From Forficula auricularia (lineage: Eukaryota; Arthropoda; Insecta; Dermaptera; Forficulidae), in the NCBI GenBank assembly GCA_024734495.1, contig JALMQS010000099.1:67998483-68062482 (forward strand): a stretch of 64,000 nt of DNA, in the 5' to 3' direction. Below the pieces are notes generated by a model. That model saw only the letters and a program-made list of their open reading frames with translations, had not been told where the DNA came from and ran no database searches. Below, in pieces: positions 12,177-23,334 of the stretch (position 1 is its first letter; each line of letters begins with the position of its first letter). The position numbers and the translations under genes were made by a program.

Positions 12177-13562
12177 ATATGAGCCGTTTATTTTGAAAGT
12201 GGCCTAACTCCATTTATCTTCAAATCGAGATATTTAAGGGTTTGCGTTTCAATGAATTTAAAAATATACGTATAGGATACTAATGAGTCATACAGCTTAA
12301 ATGTATCTAAGGGTGTTAAATTTATAGTTCCTATTAAAATAGTGGCAATTATTAAAGTGAATAATATGCGTTTTCTTATCAAGAATGGAGTTAGGCCACT
12401 TTCAAAATTAACATCCAGATTCATTATAAAATTTGAAGGTGCCCAAGTCCATTCAACATAATTTAAGATGCTTCAAATTGAAAAAAACAATACTTAATTT
12501 ATTTTACATATCTTTAAAACACTTTGCAAACTTAATTTATGCGATTCAAAACATTTTTTAACTATATAACGTACAAAACATAAAAAACATAAATTTATTT
12601 ATTACAAAACAATTTACTATTCATCTACATTTTGTGTGTGTGAAAGGGATTTGAAGAAATCATGATGTTCCGGTGGTATATATCGTAATAGGTCAATTAT
12701 GTCCTTGAATTTTGCTGTTGTAATTTGTCTGATATTTTTATACAGTGGTGTCAACACGATATTTTCGAACTTTCTTGGTCTACCCCGACGTGGTAATAAA
12801 TCCAGGACTTTAAAATTTTCATTCTCATTCATTGATGTCTTATAGAAAATTTTATACTGTTTATTTCTAACAAAACGCATCCAACATATTTTTAACCAGT
12901 TTATTGATTCTCCATCAGAATTTTTTACCCTTTTAAAAATTGCATCTTCTAATAATTTTGTTGATACAAAATCTTCTTGTCTCATTTCATTCACAATAAA
13001 GTTGTTACCTTTCCGACACTTTTTAATAATCTTGTAATCATCCTGGGGAATGAACAGTAAATTATTTTTTAATGACATTTCTACAACGCCAAAATCTCTA
13101 TCCTTTGGTAAAAATGAATGTCCTGATATTAAAAATTTGTGATTTATGATTTCCACATTATTTTCCAAAGTTTGGACAATCTTTAACCACATTCAAGCTA
13201 CTTTAATGTTTCTATTTTGCCCGGCGCACATGTCACTGTAAGCTATAATGTGTCTTTCACTTCTTAAATTTTTAACGTTTTTTAGGATGCATGAAACAAT
13301 TTCTTGAGCACCTCTGGATGCAATAGTTTCATCCCAAAATACATGTAAACAAATGGAGTTAGGCCATTTTCACAATAAACTTTTATATAATTTCATTAAC
13401 CAGCAAATTTTCATGTTACAAAATCTTAATGATTTTAAATATATTAGTATCAAGTTGCTTCAGAATGAAAACATCATGTAAAAATGTAACTATTAAGGTT
13501 GCTAACTCGATTTTTTTGGAAAATGGACTTAGGCCACTTTCAAAATAAACGGCTCATATATA
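12177..13562 (-). mobile_element. DNA transposon with about 35-bp TIRs, degenerate
   Basis: The left end (gagccgtttattttgaaagt, about 12181) and right end (its inverse, ending about 13556) are inverted copies over about 35 bases, and both abut ATATAT. The motif ggagttaggccactttc, part of the TIR, also occurs internally at about 12386 and 13356. The interior encodes the broken protein at 12617-13357. The flanking ATATAT could be a 6-bp target duplication or simply part of a palindromic end; I cannot tell. The missing N-terminal half of the protein suggests an internally deleted copy. Confidence 0.65.
12617..13357 (-). pseudogene. DUF7869-like (RNase H-like) element protein, broken
   Basis: The intact part from 13192 to 12617 is 191 residues. 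The same frame continues upstream to about 13357, interrupted only by an in-frame TGA at 13193-13195. Upstream of the stop it reads HVFWDETIASRG, then SDMCAGQNRN; downstream come HKFLISGHSFLPKDRDFG and, later, PRRGRPRKF and YIPPEHHDFF. From family knowledge, the order D-x-C-x-GQN followed by HxFLxxGHS(F/Y)xxxDxDFGxIE marks a family of insect proteins annotated as uncharacterised or DUF7869, usually found in transposon-like contexts. The acidic residues in these motifs are plausible RNase H-fold catalytic residues. The N-terminal Cys/His region usual in the family is absent. Assignment is from remembered motifs, not from a search. Confidence 0.6.
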
Positions 13563-13574
13563 GTAATGATTATC

Positions 13575-14640
13575 TCAACCAAAACATTCTGTTAAAAAAC
13601 AGGCCAAGTTCGGAACAGTAGTGAAATCTAGTGTTAGTCAAGTTAAATTCGCCAAGAATAATTAAGTTGAGAAAATATCACTCAACTCAATTATTCTTTG
13701 CGGATTTAACTTGACTAACACTAGATTTCACTACTTTTTCGAACATTACTGTTTTTCACAAAATATTTCGGTTGAGATTTCTCTTCTTTTGTAAGCTATG
13801 AGGAATCCCGTTGGTCCAAATAGCTAGAATTTTTATTTTTGACCCCCCCCCCCACCCCATTTTGGGTGATTAGTTTTTCCATTTCTATAGCCTTCTGGGG
13901 GCCCACAGAATATGTATAGAAAATTTGGTTGAGTTTGGTCAACGGGCTAGAATTTTCATTTTTTGATCCTCCCCATTTTGAAGGGGTTGAAAGATAGAAA
14001 GTTTGGGTTTTGGGAATTTTTCTTTTTATTGTGTCCCAAATTCTACTAGGAGGCGAAATTTCATGATGCTGGAATTATTAGAAGTACCCTAGAGCAGCTA
14101 TTCTCAACCGCTGGTCCGGCGGACCACCAGTGGTCCGCGGAGAAATATTACTAGTCCGCATATATATATATATATATATATATACATATCTTTACATTTA
14201 AATATTATTGTAAGTAAATGATAATAAAAATGTTACAATTAACTTATGTAGTAGTTCTTTAATACCTAGTAAAATTTTGTTGTTAAAAAAATATCACTGG
14301 TCCGCGAATTTTTTTACAAATTTTACTGGTCCGCGGGCCAAAAAAGGTTGAGAAACGCTGCCCTAAGGGTTTGATGACCTGTCAGTGAATGAGTGAATGC
14401 AAAAAATTAGCTATTTTCTCAGGCCGATATCTCAGAATCTGTTTAAGCTATATTATTGAAATTTGCTACTCTCCTCAAGATGGATTACATAATTACATGT
14501 GTATAATTTCAGCTCTGTATCTCACAAGGATTCCTATCCTGCAGGGGAGTCGAAATTGGCTCGAAATGGTTTGTGTAAAAATAGCGTACACAGTGTACGG
14601 CCAAGCTAATGCTTGAACTTGGCCTTCACAGGCTGTGCGC
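13575..14640 (+). repeat. Family K repeat, copy 1
   Basis: It shares about 1 kb with 41340-42390. It begins with a small foldback (ctcaaccaaaacattctg … inverse at about 13780), continues through poly-C and aaattttcat blocks, and ends with the palindromic region gcgtacacagtgtacggcc. Copy 1 lacks the inner foldback found in copy 2 but carries an hAT-type MITE at 14095-14361. No coding capacity is convincing. Confidence 0.7.
14095..14361. mobile_element. hAT-type MITE
   Basis: Ends are cagctattctcaaccgctgg and ggttgagaaacgctg, inverted copies of the CAGNG-TTCTCAACC type typical of hAT-derived MITEs, with inner 'ggtccgcgg' repeats. It is flanked by ccctagag (14087-14094) and ccctaagg (14362-14369), an imperfect 8-bp target duplication. 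The paralogous family K copy at 41340-42390 has the corresponding site unoccupied (about 42116-42135), confirming insertion. Confidence 0.8.
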
Positions 14641-15529
14641 TTTGATAATGATTTTTGTCTGCATAATAACAGTACTCCATATATTTCTATACATAATATA
14701 AATATTTTTGGGCTTATAGGAGAGGGCGAAGAAGAGATCAGACAAGGGCGGGTATCTTGTCATGACGAATGAATAATTATAAAAAGATGAATATATAATT
14801 TCTCTTCAAATATATTTGTTTCTTATAACCAAAGGCTTTTGACTCAAGATAATTGTCAGTGTATATTATTATAAAAATAGAAAATTCGAACGTGAAAGGT
14901 CAAAGAAAATTTAAATATTAATTAAAAGGAGAGTCTTTTTAAAATTTTTCTAATCTATTTTAATTTTAATTTTCGTTTAAATGAATAAATGAATGAATGA
15001 AGACGATTTTGATTAGCATAGGTATTGTTGGGCATGTCAGTTGAAATTAAAATGAAATTAGTGGATGGACGGCGAAGAGTCCGAGTCAGAAGGTATAGAA
15101 AGAAAAGATGACTGCGTGGGTATTTCTAGATGGCTCAAGTGGAAAAAGAAACGATTGCAGAGACAGAATGCTGTTTTGGCCGCCCGTAAGCTGTCACATT
15201 ACGGATCAGATTTCATGCAGATAGTTGAGAGTTGGAGCCCCAGGGCGGCCCTGCACGCTGATTAAGCTTTTAGTGGCTTCCAATGACGGCTCACTGCATT
15301 ACACAAAAACCTGCCGGCCATTCCGAATCGCCAATGACATTCTCCGCGCAATCCGACCGATCCATTCAATTTAACATTTCTCTTTTTTTTTTTATACATT
15401 TCGTCGCATTTTATTTTTTTAACCTGGCGAAAAAATGAGAATGTTCATATTATTACTAGAAAGAAAAATAAAATTCCACAATGAATCGCTTTTTGATTCT
15501 TTCGAGATTAAGACTGCTGATCCCAATAA
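14641..15529. other. Low-repeat interval, no gene recognised
   Basis: A 66-codon open frame at 15065-15265 sits in a moderate-GC island (15060-15360). It is Lys/Arg- and acidic-rich and I do not recognise it. It could be an exon, a regulatory island or chance. Confidence 0.35.
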
Positions 15530-15625
15530 TACTAAAATTTTGACGTCTGATCCCAAATATAGTAAGATTTCTATAATTTGGATATTTCAAATTTTTTGTC
15601 AAAATAAGTAATTTTAGATATTAAC
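15530..15625 (+). repeat. Left-hand fragment of the 157-bp satellite
   Basis: It contains gtctgatcccaaatatag and tttctataatttggatattt, the same text as the satellite units at 16717-17110. It lies on the other side of the block holding the mitochondrial insertion. Confidence 0.7.
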
Positions 15626-15952
15626 CACGTACTTCTGGGCTGTGTGACACACAGTCAAAAAATTGATCGTTTATACCTGAATATGAAAGGAAGAAATGAT
15701 TTACCCACATGTGCAGAGATCCTATTAGCATCTCTAGACCAAGGAGGGCCAACTGCAGACTCCTTTATTAAACATTTAGTTTCCATTTGGTTTCCAACTA
15801 TAATCCAACGACTTTAGTTATTTGTTTTGTTAGTTTATTTTGTTTTTAATTAGTTTTATTTTATTTGTTTATACACCTATTCGACGTGAATCTGTGACGA
15901 CTGGCTAAATGGGCATCAAGTTCCCGAGGCCAAGGGGTAGAAAAAAAGTAAT

Positions 15953-16187
15953 TTTAGAAGACTATAATGGTAATCAACATACGTCCTTCGGGTCTTAAAT
16001 TAGAACGTATGCCATTGTTTGTTTGATCGGTAGCGATTACTGCCCTTTTATTGTTACTTTCTTTACCAGTGTTGGCCGGTGCCATTATCATGCTCTTAAT
16101 AGACCGAAACTTATATACGTCTTTTTTTGATCCTGCAGGAGGGGGGGTGACCCTATTCTTTATCAACATTTATTTTGGTTCGAGAAG
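15953..16187 (+). pseudogene. cox1: NUMT: fragment of mitochondrial cytochrome c oxidase subunit 1
   Basis: From about 15967 the frame reads VINIRPSGLKLERMPLFVWS if TGA is read as Trp, as in the invertebrate mitochondrial code. It then reads [25 protein letters not shown] and, after a frame change, [11 protein letters not shown]. These are conserved COX1 motifs, including transmembrane and haem-copper oxidase core residues. A run of seven G at the GGG-Asp site (five expected) shifts the frame, and standard-code translation would stop at the TGA. The fragment covers under one sixth of the normal protein. It is a nuclear pseudogene, not an expressed gene. Confidence 0.92.
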
Positions 16188-16189
16188 AG

Positions 16190-16680
16190 CTAGACAAAGG
16201 TTTGGATATGAAGAATTAACACCGAGGGGTGAACCGCGACCTAATATCGTGTACACCTACTTCCAGTTTCCTTTCCAAGTAGAAGACAATAGATGAAAGG
16301 GCATCTCTAATGAATTCCAAAATAATTCCACATAATTCCAAAGATGTGTAGACCTAATTCCAACGCAGTTCACCCCTCGATTAACCCTATTGCCAAAGGG
16401 TGGGGGTCTTTTATAAACAAATTTGTTAAACTGGTACTCAAGGTAAAAAACACACGGAACACAAGGAAAATTTCAGATTTAGAGGCTGAAGACGTAAAGA
16501 TTTTTGCTCCCTTGAAGTTTAAGGGACGAAGGCCAGAAGGTGGTTTACAAGACCACTATTTTAACTTAAATTACTTAAACAAGCTTAATGTTTACTCAAC
16601 TAACGGTGTTGGGATTGGTAAGTTGAGGGGGTCCAATATAACCTTGCCATTTTTTGGTTTTTTGAAATTTTTTTTTTGAT
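16190..16680 (+). other. Unrecognised open frame beside the NUMT
   Basis: Directly after the cox1 fragment a frame continues as [18 protein letters not shown] and stops at 16296. A second frame, 16344-16679, gives 111 residues including EDVKIFAPLKFKGRRPEGG. Base composition is less AT-rich than the satellite that follows. I do not recognise a family. It may be another organellar fragment, a decayed mobile-element gene or chance. Confidence 0.3.
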
Positions 16681-16716
16681 ATATTTCAAATAAAATCTAT
16701 TTTTTTTTCAATTCTC

Positions 16717-17110
16717 TAGGACCGTCTGATCCAAAATATACTAAAATTTCTATAATTTGGATATTTCAAATTTTTTGTTAAAATCAGAAATTTCACAAGT
16801 GCCTTGCCATTTTTTGTTTTTCGACAAATTTTTTTTTTGAGATATTTCAAATAAAATATATTTTTTCAATTCTCTAGGACCATCTGATCCCAAATATACT
16901 AAAATTTCTATAATTTGGATATTTCAAATTTTTTGTCAAAATCAGAAATTTCACAAGGCTATACCCTTGGCATTTTTTCGTTTTTCGACAAATTTTTTTG
17001 GAGATATTTCAAATAAAATATATTTTTTCAATTCTCTAGGACCGTCTGATCTCAAATATACTAAAATTTCTATAATTTGGATATTTCAAAATAAGAAATT
17101 TCACAAGGCT
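16717..17110 (+). repeat. About 157-bp tandem satellite
   Basis: The block ggaccgtctgatcc recurs near 16721, 16878 and 17039, each followed by tttctataatttggatattt and an aaatttcacaag stretch. The last unit is truncated. A related fragment lies at 15530-15625. Confidence 0.8.
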
Positions 17111-17129
17111 ATATAGCTATAAATTAAAA

Positions 17130-18095
17130 ATGAAATATATTAAGGGCAAATTACCCGAGAAAAAAATTTCCATGCGATGTATATAAAAAGCAATTTTTTC
17201 CTAAAAAAGGATCTTTGCAGAGTGTGTGTTTTATGCGTGCACCTGCGAAAATATAGGAAAATCCTTTACGTACTAAATTCAAAGCTGTAAGTATGTACTT
17301 CGTTTTTTCGGGATACATTGAGCGTATGAAGTTTATAGTATGTCATGGGTTGTCCTTTTTATGTCCCTGGACGTAAGTAGGTACCTGAAATGGCCCTGGG
17401 CCGTATGTACTTTGCACATAGTGTGCTATCCGGGCTCTTAATAAATACGGACAACTATTAATAGTAGCCGGATTTTTTATTGCGTCACCTATAATATATC
17501 TAGGGGAATCTACCTTTATTGGCTTTCTGACACGGCCTTGATGTATAACTAAAAGTATAGAGTATACTAGTATTTAGTGAAAGAAAAAAATAAATCTTGT
17601 GACGAGTTTCTCCAGAGTTTGTGGCCTATCCGACAAACAATAGTTGGAAATATATTTCATTTGACATGGAGAATTTTGGGGAGAGGGAAGCCCCCCCGTC
17701 GAGCAACAGGCGACCCCCTTTCGATTTCGATAAATGCCTCCTGTGGTCCAATCGCCTTAATAAGCCGTTGATATTAACATCCTTCCAAATGACTATAATA
17801 ACATCTTTGTTTGATTTATCACGAATAACGACGTCCGAGATTTTCGTCTATTTTGACACGCTTTATATTAGCTTCACTTGTATGTATGTATGTATATGTA
17901 TTTATCTATGAATGTATCCATGTTACTTTTGTTCTGTTAAACTCCGCAAATATTTCTCTATAAAAATAATAAATTATATTTAAAAAAAAAACTAAAAAAT
18001 ACGCTTCTAAAAAGTACAATATAATGTAATACTTAATCAAAAAGAGTGGGGCACTTTGTCGAAATTAATTAAAAGTACATGTTTCTGCGCACCAC
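17130..18095. other. No gene recognised
   Basis: Mixed AT-rich sequence with a short tgta microsatellite near 17880. Overlapping open frames at 17577-17911 are short, have no recognisable motif and are probably chance. Confidence 0.4.
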
Positions 18096-18100
18096 GCTTT

Positions 18101-18722
18101 TTACTTTACTCATACAGGGTAAAAGTATTGTAATCGTGCATGAAAAAAAGTGGGTTTTTCCTTCTTTTTTCGAAATATCTTAAAAATTGCTGAAACTATT
18201 TTGATTAAAAAAATTGAGCGGAACCATGGCATTTTGGTCTACAAAAAAGCCCTAATAAGTGAACGTCGAAAAAACTATATTTTTCTAGATAATAATTATT
18301 TTGTCAAAATGTCTGTTAGTTTGTCTGTCTGTTTGGTTGTCTGGTTGTTAGTTAGTCTGTGCGTTACCAAATTGTGTGGACGAGCTAGCTCAAAAACTAG
18401 TGGGAATATCGAAACCAAATTTCACACGTAGTTTTGGTCCATTGAGATTAAGAGCTGATTAGATTTTGGTGCATATCGACCCAAAATTAAGGGGGGTGTA
18501 GTAGGGGGGGGGGGTTAAAAATTAAAAATCTAGGCTTGACCAAACTCAACCAAATTTCGTATACATAATCAGTGGGCCTCCAGGAGTCTAAAAATGCAAA
18601 AACTAACCCACCCCCTCCTCTACATGATTATAAATAATTTTATTAAATATTAAATATAAGTGAGGTGCCAGGTTGTATGGTAAAGTCAAGTGGATGGCCA
18701 CATCAGAACACGTCAGCTTATT
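18101..18722 (+). mobile_element. TTAC-family element, complete
   Basis: It runs from ttactttactcatacaggg to acacgtcagctta and matches the copy at 7437-8030 (inverse) end to end. It includes the 'agtctgtgcgttacc' and 'gacgagctagctcaaaaact' blocks and is non-coding. Confidence 0.75.
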
Positions 18723-18764
18723 TATTAAGTTTTACATTATTTTGTACTTTTTAGAAGAGTGTTT

Positions 18765-19167
18765 TTATAGTAATTGTTTTGTCAAAATGTATGTTAGTTT
18801 GTCTGGTTGTTAGTCTGTGCGTTACCAAATTTTGTGGGCGAGCTAGCTCAAAAAATAACCTGAATATCAAAACCAAATTTCACACGTAGTTTTGGTCCAT
18901 TGAGATTAAGAGCTGATTAGATTTTTGGTGAATATAGATCAAAAATTAAGGGGGGGTGGATGGGGGGTTAAAAATTAAAAATCTAGGCTATTTGATCAAA
19001 CTCAACCAAATTTTGTATACATAATCACCACTGGGCCCAGAGTAATCTAAAAATGCAAACCCCCCCCCTCCCTTACATGATTATAAATAATTTTATTAAA
19101 TATAAGTCAGGGGCCAGGTTTTATGGTAAAGTCAAGCAGATGGCCACATCAGAACACGTCAACTTAA
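18765..19167 (+). mobile_element. TTAC-family element, 5'-truncated
   Basis: It matches from the ttttgtcaaaatgt block to the terminal cacgtcaactta. It lacks the start and lies about 45 bases after the previous copy in the same orientation, which may reflect tandem insertion or unequal exchange. Confidence 0.7.
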
Positions 19168-19310
19168 TTTCGTCTGTTATAATGTTTAAATCATATTGAA
19201 AAAAAAAATTATTTTATGTTCTTTTCAAAAATATATTCAGTTTGAGTGGATATTGATGAGACAGTCCAAAAAGAAGATAATTTATACTATTTTTTTATTC
19301 ATAAACCGAC

Positions 19311-19339
19311 GTTTCGGAGGCTATTTCCTCCTTCTTCAG
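19311..19339 (-). other. Hammerhead-like core motif (site 2)
   Basis: On the minus strand: CTGAAGA, a GGAGG/CCTCC stem II, then GAAAC. This is the cleanest stem II of the five sites. A search by eye upstream found no stem I partner, so a complete ribozyme is not supported. Confidence 0.35.
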
Positions 19340-19399
19340 GGTCTATAATTAATTAAAATGGGATTTGGCCATCATTAGAAACAACTTCTACAACTACTC

Positions 19400-20391
19400 C
19401 AATCTTATATTCTGTTTTTTTTTTCTAGTTAAATTTTTTCATTTTGTCAAAATGTGGTAGATCTTTATGCCCCACCCTGTATTATACAACTGTCTCAATT
19501 ACTAAAATTACACAATGCTTCTAAATCATAACGTCTAAGTCTAGCACACCCTGAAAATTTTCTCGCACCCCTAGTTAAGAAACCCTGTGTTAGAATATTT
19601 TAGACAATAGCTGGCAGTCCGTCCGTCTGTCTGTCCGTCGGTAATTATTGGTTGGTTTGCGCTTGCCTTGTTAGGCGCCTTTTCTTGAGCCCTGTGCAAC
19701 ACGCCCCAAGGATTCATTCACACGTCATTATCAGTGAGCCGTCATTAGCTTATTTAGGCTGAAGTCAATTTCCGAACTGGAGGCTTGAAGCGGGTCGGTG
19801 TGTCTGTCCGTCTGTCTGTCAATCACTGCCAAAAAGCCTCCACGTCATCATCTGTTTCTTCAAAGGCGGAAACATAGCGCCGCCCGGGCGAGAATCGGCT
19901 TGAGAAAATATTTAAAAAGTTAATCAAGAAAAACCAAGCCCGCCTCTTTTTATGTCCATTTCAAATTATCACCTCCGACCATTAATATCATAATCAAAAG
20001 GATTTTTTTTTATTTCCACCTTTCGATTTCATTAATAAATAGCTATCATATATTATAATTTTATTTCTACGGATTTCATTTAATTTGAAAGAAAAAGTTT
20101 CACGATTAACCAACCAACAGGTATCTGCAGAGTTAATTTATAAGAAAATAGAAAAAAAAAACAATAATAAAATAAAAATAAAAGTTAATTATTTGGTTCA
20201 AAAAGAATAGTGGGATTATTATTCATAAATTCATTATTATCTCCATTATACCTATACTCGAAAAAAAATCTTAAGTGTAATGATGTGCAATTTAAGTGTA
20301 ACTTCTTATTAAGTCGTTAAGTGATATTAATGAATATAGAGAAGGAGAAGCAGTAAGTAGAAAAGAGGGAGATTGATGCACACCCATTTTT
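19400..20391. other. Low-repeat interval with GC islands, no gene recognised
   Basis: Two runs of gtctgtccgtctgtctgtc-type microsatellite lie near 19618 and 19800, within a moderate-GC island (19620-19940). Nothing codes recognisably. Confidence 0.4.
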
Positions 20392-21845
20392 AACCGACTT
20401 TGAAAAAAGGAGGAGGTTATCAATTCAACGGTCTGTTTTTTTGTGTTTGAACATTTATTTCTCTTTGCCATGTCGACCGATTTCGATGATTTTTTTTTTG
20501 CATTTGGTTCAGTACAGTTGCCGATTGGTCCCGTATAAATTTCATTGGTATTGGACCTTAATTGTTATGTATAACAACTTTGTTTATCGACCAATTTCGA
20601 TGATTCTTTTACTTTACCATACAGGGTATGAAACTATTTTGATTAAAAAAAACCATGGAATTTCGCTCTACAAAAAAGCTCTAATAATAATAACAACGAA
20701 AAAATTATATTTTTCGAGATAATAATTGTTTTGTCAAAATGCCTGTTACTTTGTCTGGTTGTCTGTCTGTTAGTCTGTGCGTTACCAAATTTTTGTGGAC
20801 GAGCTAGCTCAAAAACTAGTATGAATATCAAAACCAAATTTCACACGTAGTTTTGGTCCATTGAGATTAAGATTTGATTAGATTTTGGTTCATATCGACC
20901 CAAAATTAAGGGGAGTAAAAAATTAAAAATCCTGGCCATTTGAGCAAACTCAACCAAATTTTGTATACATAATCAGTGGGACACCAGAAGTATAAAAATG
21001 CAAAAACTAAGCCCCCTCTACATGATTATAAATAATTTTAGGGGTCAGGTTGTATGGTAAAGTCAAGTGGATGGCCACATCAGAACACGTCAGCTTATTT
21101 TTTTATTGGAAACGGGATACGTTAGGGGTGGTCCCGTATTAATTTGGTCTAGTTCTGATGGTATGATCAATGACAAAATAACGGAAATTTTCAATTCTTA
21201 TGAGAAAATAATCGAAATTATAATAAATAAAATATTTTATAAAAAAAAACAACAATCTAAAACGTTCATTTAAAACTCGCTAACGTTTCGAGATAATTTC
21301 TCTATTAATGAATTGAATTTTATTATCAATTTCTGATTCATTCGCCCGACTCTTTCTCTTACGAAATGCATGTAAAGTATTATATTAAGTCACTATTAAT
21401 AACATCACTAAAAAGAGAAAAATAAAAATAATTTTTATAAAAAATAAAACCGACTTCAGAAAAACTAAATGCAACAAATAAAATAATAATAACTCTAAAA
21501 TCAAATAAAATGCACTAAAAGTTATGAAATAATTATCTTATTTAGATACAACTAAAATATGAAATTGTTACATGAAATCACTTTTTGAAGTCGGTGCCAA
21601 ACAAACTATATAAGGGAGCTTACGCGATGTTGTCTTCATTACACACCACGTACTAAGATCCATCGAGTGCAATTCATATAATATACCTATATGTTTGGCA
21701 CCGACTTCAAAAAGTGAATCTTTCATCGTTTAGTTGTAACTAAATAAGATAATAATTTCATACCTTGTAGTGCATTTTATTTGATTTTTGAGTTCTTATT
21801 ATTTTATTTGTTGCATTTAATTTTTTTGAAGTCTCGGTTTTTTTT
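20392..21845 (+). repeat. GAGG-family copy with nested TTAC element
   Basis: It starts aaccgactttgaaaaaagga and ends at the palindromic core 21448-21845. The GAGG text breaks at about 20610 and resumes at about 21098 around a TTAC copy. Compared with the uninterrupted copy near 40318, the two flanks rejoin within a T-run. Confidence 0.75.
20611..21097 (+). mobile_element. TTAC-family element nested in GAGG
   Basis: Termini actttaccatacagggtatg and cacgtcagctta match the family. It is about 490 bp with internal deletions relative to 18101-18722. Confidence 0.75.
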
Positions 21846-21849
21846 CTAA

Positions 21850-23035
21850 AAGTTATTTTTAATTTATTTAAAACGATTCGCTATAAATAAATTTAAAAAA
21901 AAATTATAATTCCAGCAGAAGACACTCTTTTTTTGTCTCCTTTGAATATTTTCTCATTAATTCCAAACTCGAGTGGTGTAAATTTTGATAATATCTATTA
22001 ATTTTATCTAATACTCATAGTAAATATTAAAATACAATATGATTATGGAAGCAGATGTTTCAAATTCAGAAATATAAAATTAATAGTTAATGTATATATG
22101 CGCTATAGGAATCTCTATATTTCAAAATTATATCTTTCCCATGTCTAATTCTCTAAATAATTATATATATTGTTTTTTTTAGACTTCTGTTTTCAGATTA
22201 ATTTAATGAAACTTGTGGTACGAAATTTCTTGTATCCGCCCTTTTTTTGCCCCTTAAACACCCCCTCTTCTCTATTTTCGACAGGTGAAGCTTGTTTTTC
22301 GTTCTAACATCTTAATTTTCCTCGACACATTTCCTATTGGCTCATTCAAGTCACTCTCACGCATAGTTGTATTACAAACCTCTTTCTTCTGCTGTTTTTC
22401 AAACTGAACCCGTTTCGGTCGAATGACATTAACGAAGAAGATCAATTATATCATTCGTACAGGGGAACATTCTAAATGACTTCCAATTTAGAGAATGGGA
22501 ACACGAGAAAAAATTCCTAAAAACTATTTCTTATATAATTCTCGTTTGATGCTTAAATGATCGTGTTGTTTAGATCGCGGCTCTTTTGATTGGAATTGGA
22601 ATCAACCGAGGGCGCGTTTCGTCTTTCAGATAAATAATGTATCCTTAATAATAATTTATAGAACAGTCGGAATCTTGGATATTAAATATAGCACTTGTAA
22701 TTAATAATAATACTACTTTTTTCTCTACCCCCTTGGCCTTGGGAACTAAATGCCCATTTAACCAATTAATAATACTATTTTTTACAGAATTGATTAATAT
22801 TATTATTACTAAATATATAAAAACTAAGATGCGTTTGATGCTACACGACTTACACTTATAACCTTATCTTCATTCAAATAATTCCTCCCGATTTTCTCCT
22901 TTCAAATTTCGTCTGCTGAAAAAAACAAACTGTAAAAATCGTTGCGAAACTTTTTCCATAGTCGTTTGAAATATTAATATGTTTATTCCTTTATTATTAA
23001 TCAAATATTTGAGGTCAATTGTAATAAAAAAGTAC
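21850..23035. other. Low-repeat interval, no gene recognised
   Basis: Moderate GC at about 22230-22640. A short block near 22703-22770 is the inverse of 15910-15955 (taaatgggcat…ggccaaggggtag), a minor dispersed repeat. No coding region is recognisable. Confidence 0.4.
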
Positions 23036-23040
23036 TATAT

Positions 23041-23330
23041 TTGGAGGTTGAATTGTTTATCAAAAAGAATTTGGTCTTTTTGATTTTAAGTCGATTTTCC
23101 TCCATGATTTCATCAATGGTTTCTATAAATAATCGTAAAATCACAAATACAAATTAGAATGGTTATTCGTCAAGTATTAGATGAGAATCGATTGGTGTTT
23201 TTTATTTTAAGTCGATTCATCCATGTCTTTAGCAATGGTTACCAAAAATAATCGAAACGTCAAAAATGTAATGCAGAATGGAGATTTGGTTATTTTTCAA
23301 GTATTAGTTAGGGATAAAAAGTCATTTCTA
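23041..23330 (-). repeat. Degenerate 119-bp satellite units
   Basis: ttgattttaagtcgatt recurs about 115-120 bases apart with ccaatg(g)tt and gtcaaaaatgtaatg blocks, as in the satellite at 51540-52800. About two units. Confidence 0.6.
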
Positions 23331-23334
23331 ATTT

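Noticed and set aside
17577..17911. Two overlapping open frames as exons
   Set aside because: Short, in different frames, no splice context or motif; probably chance.
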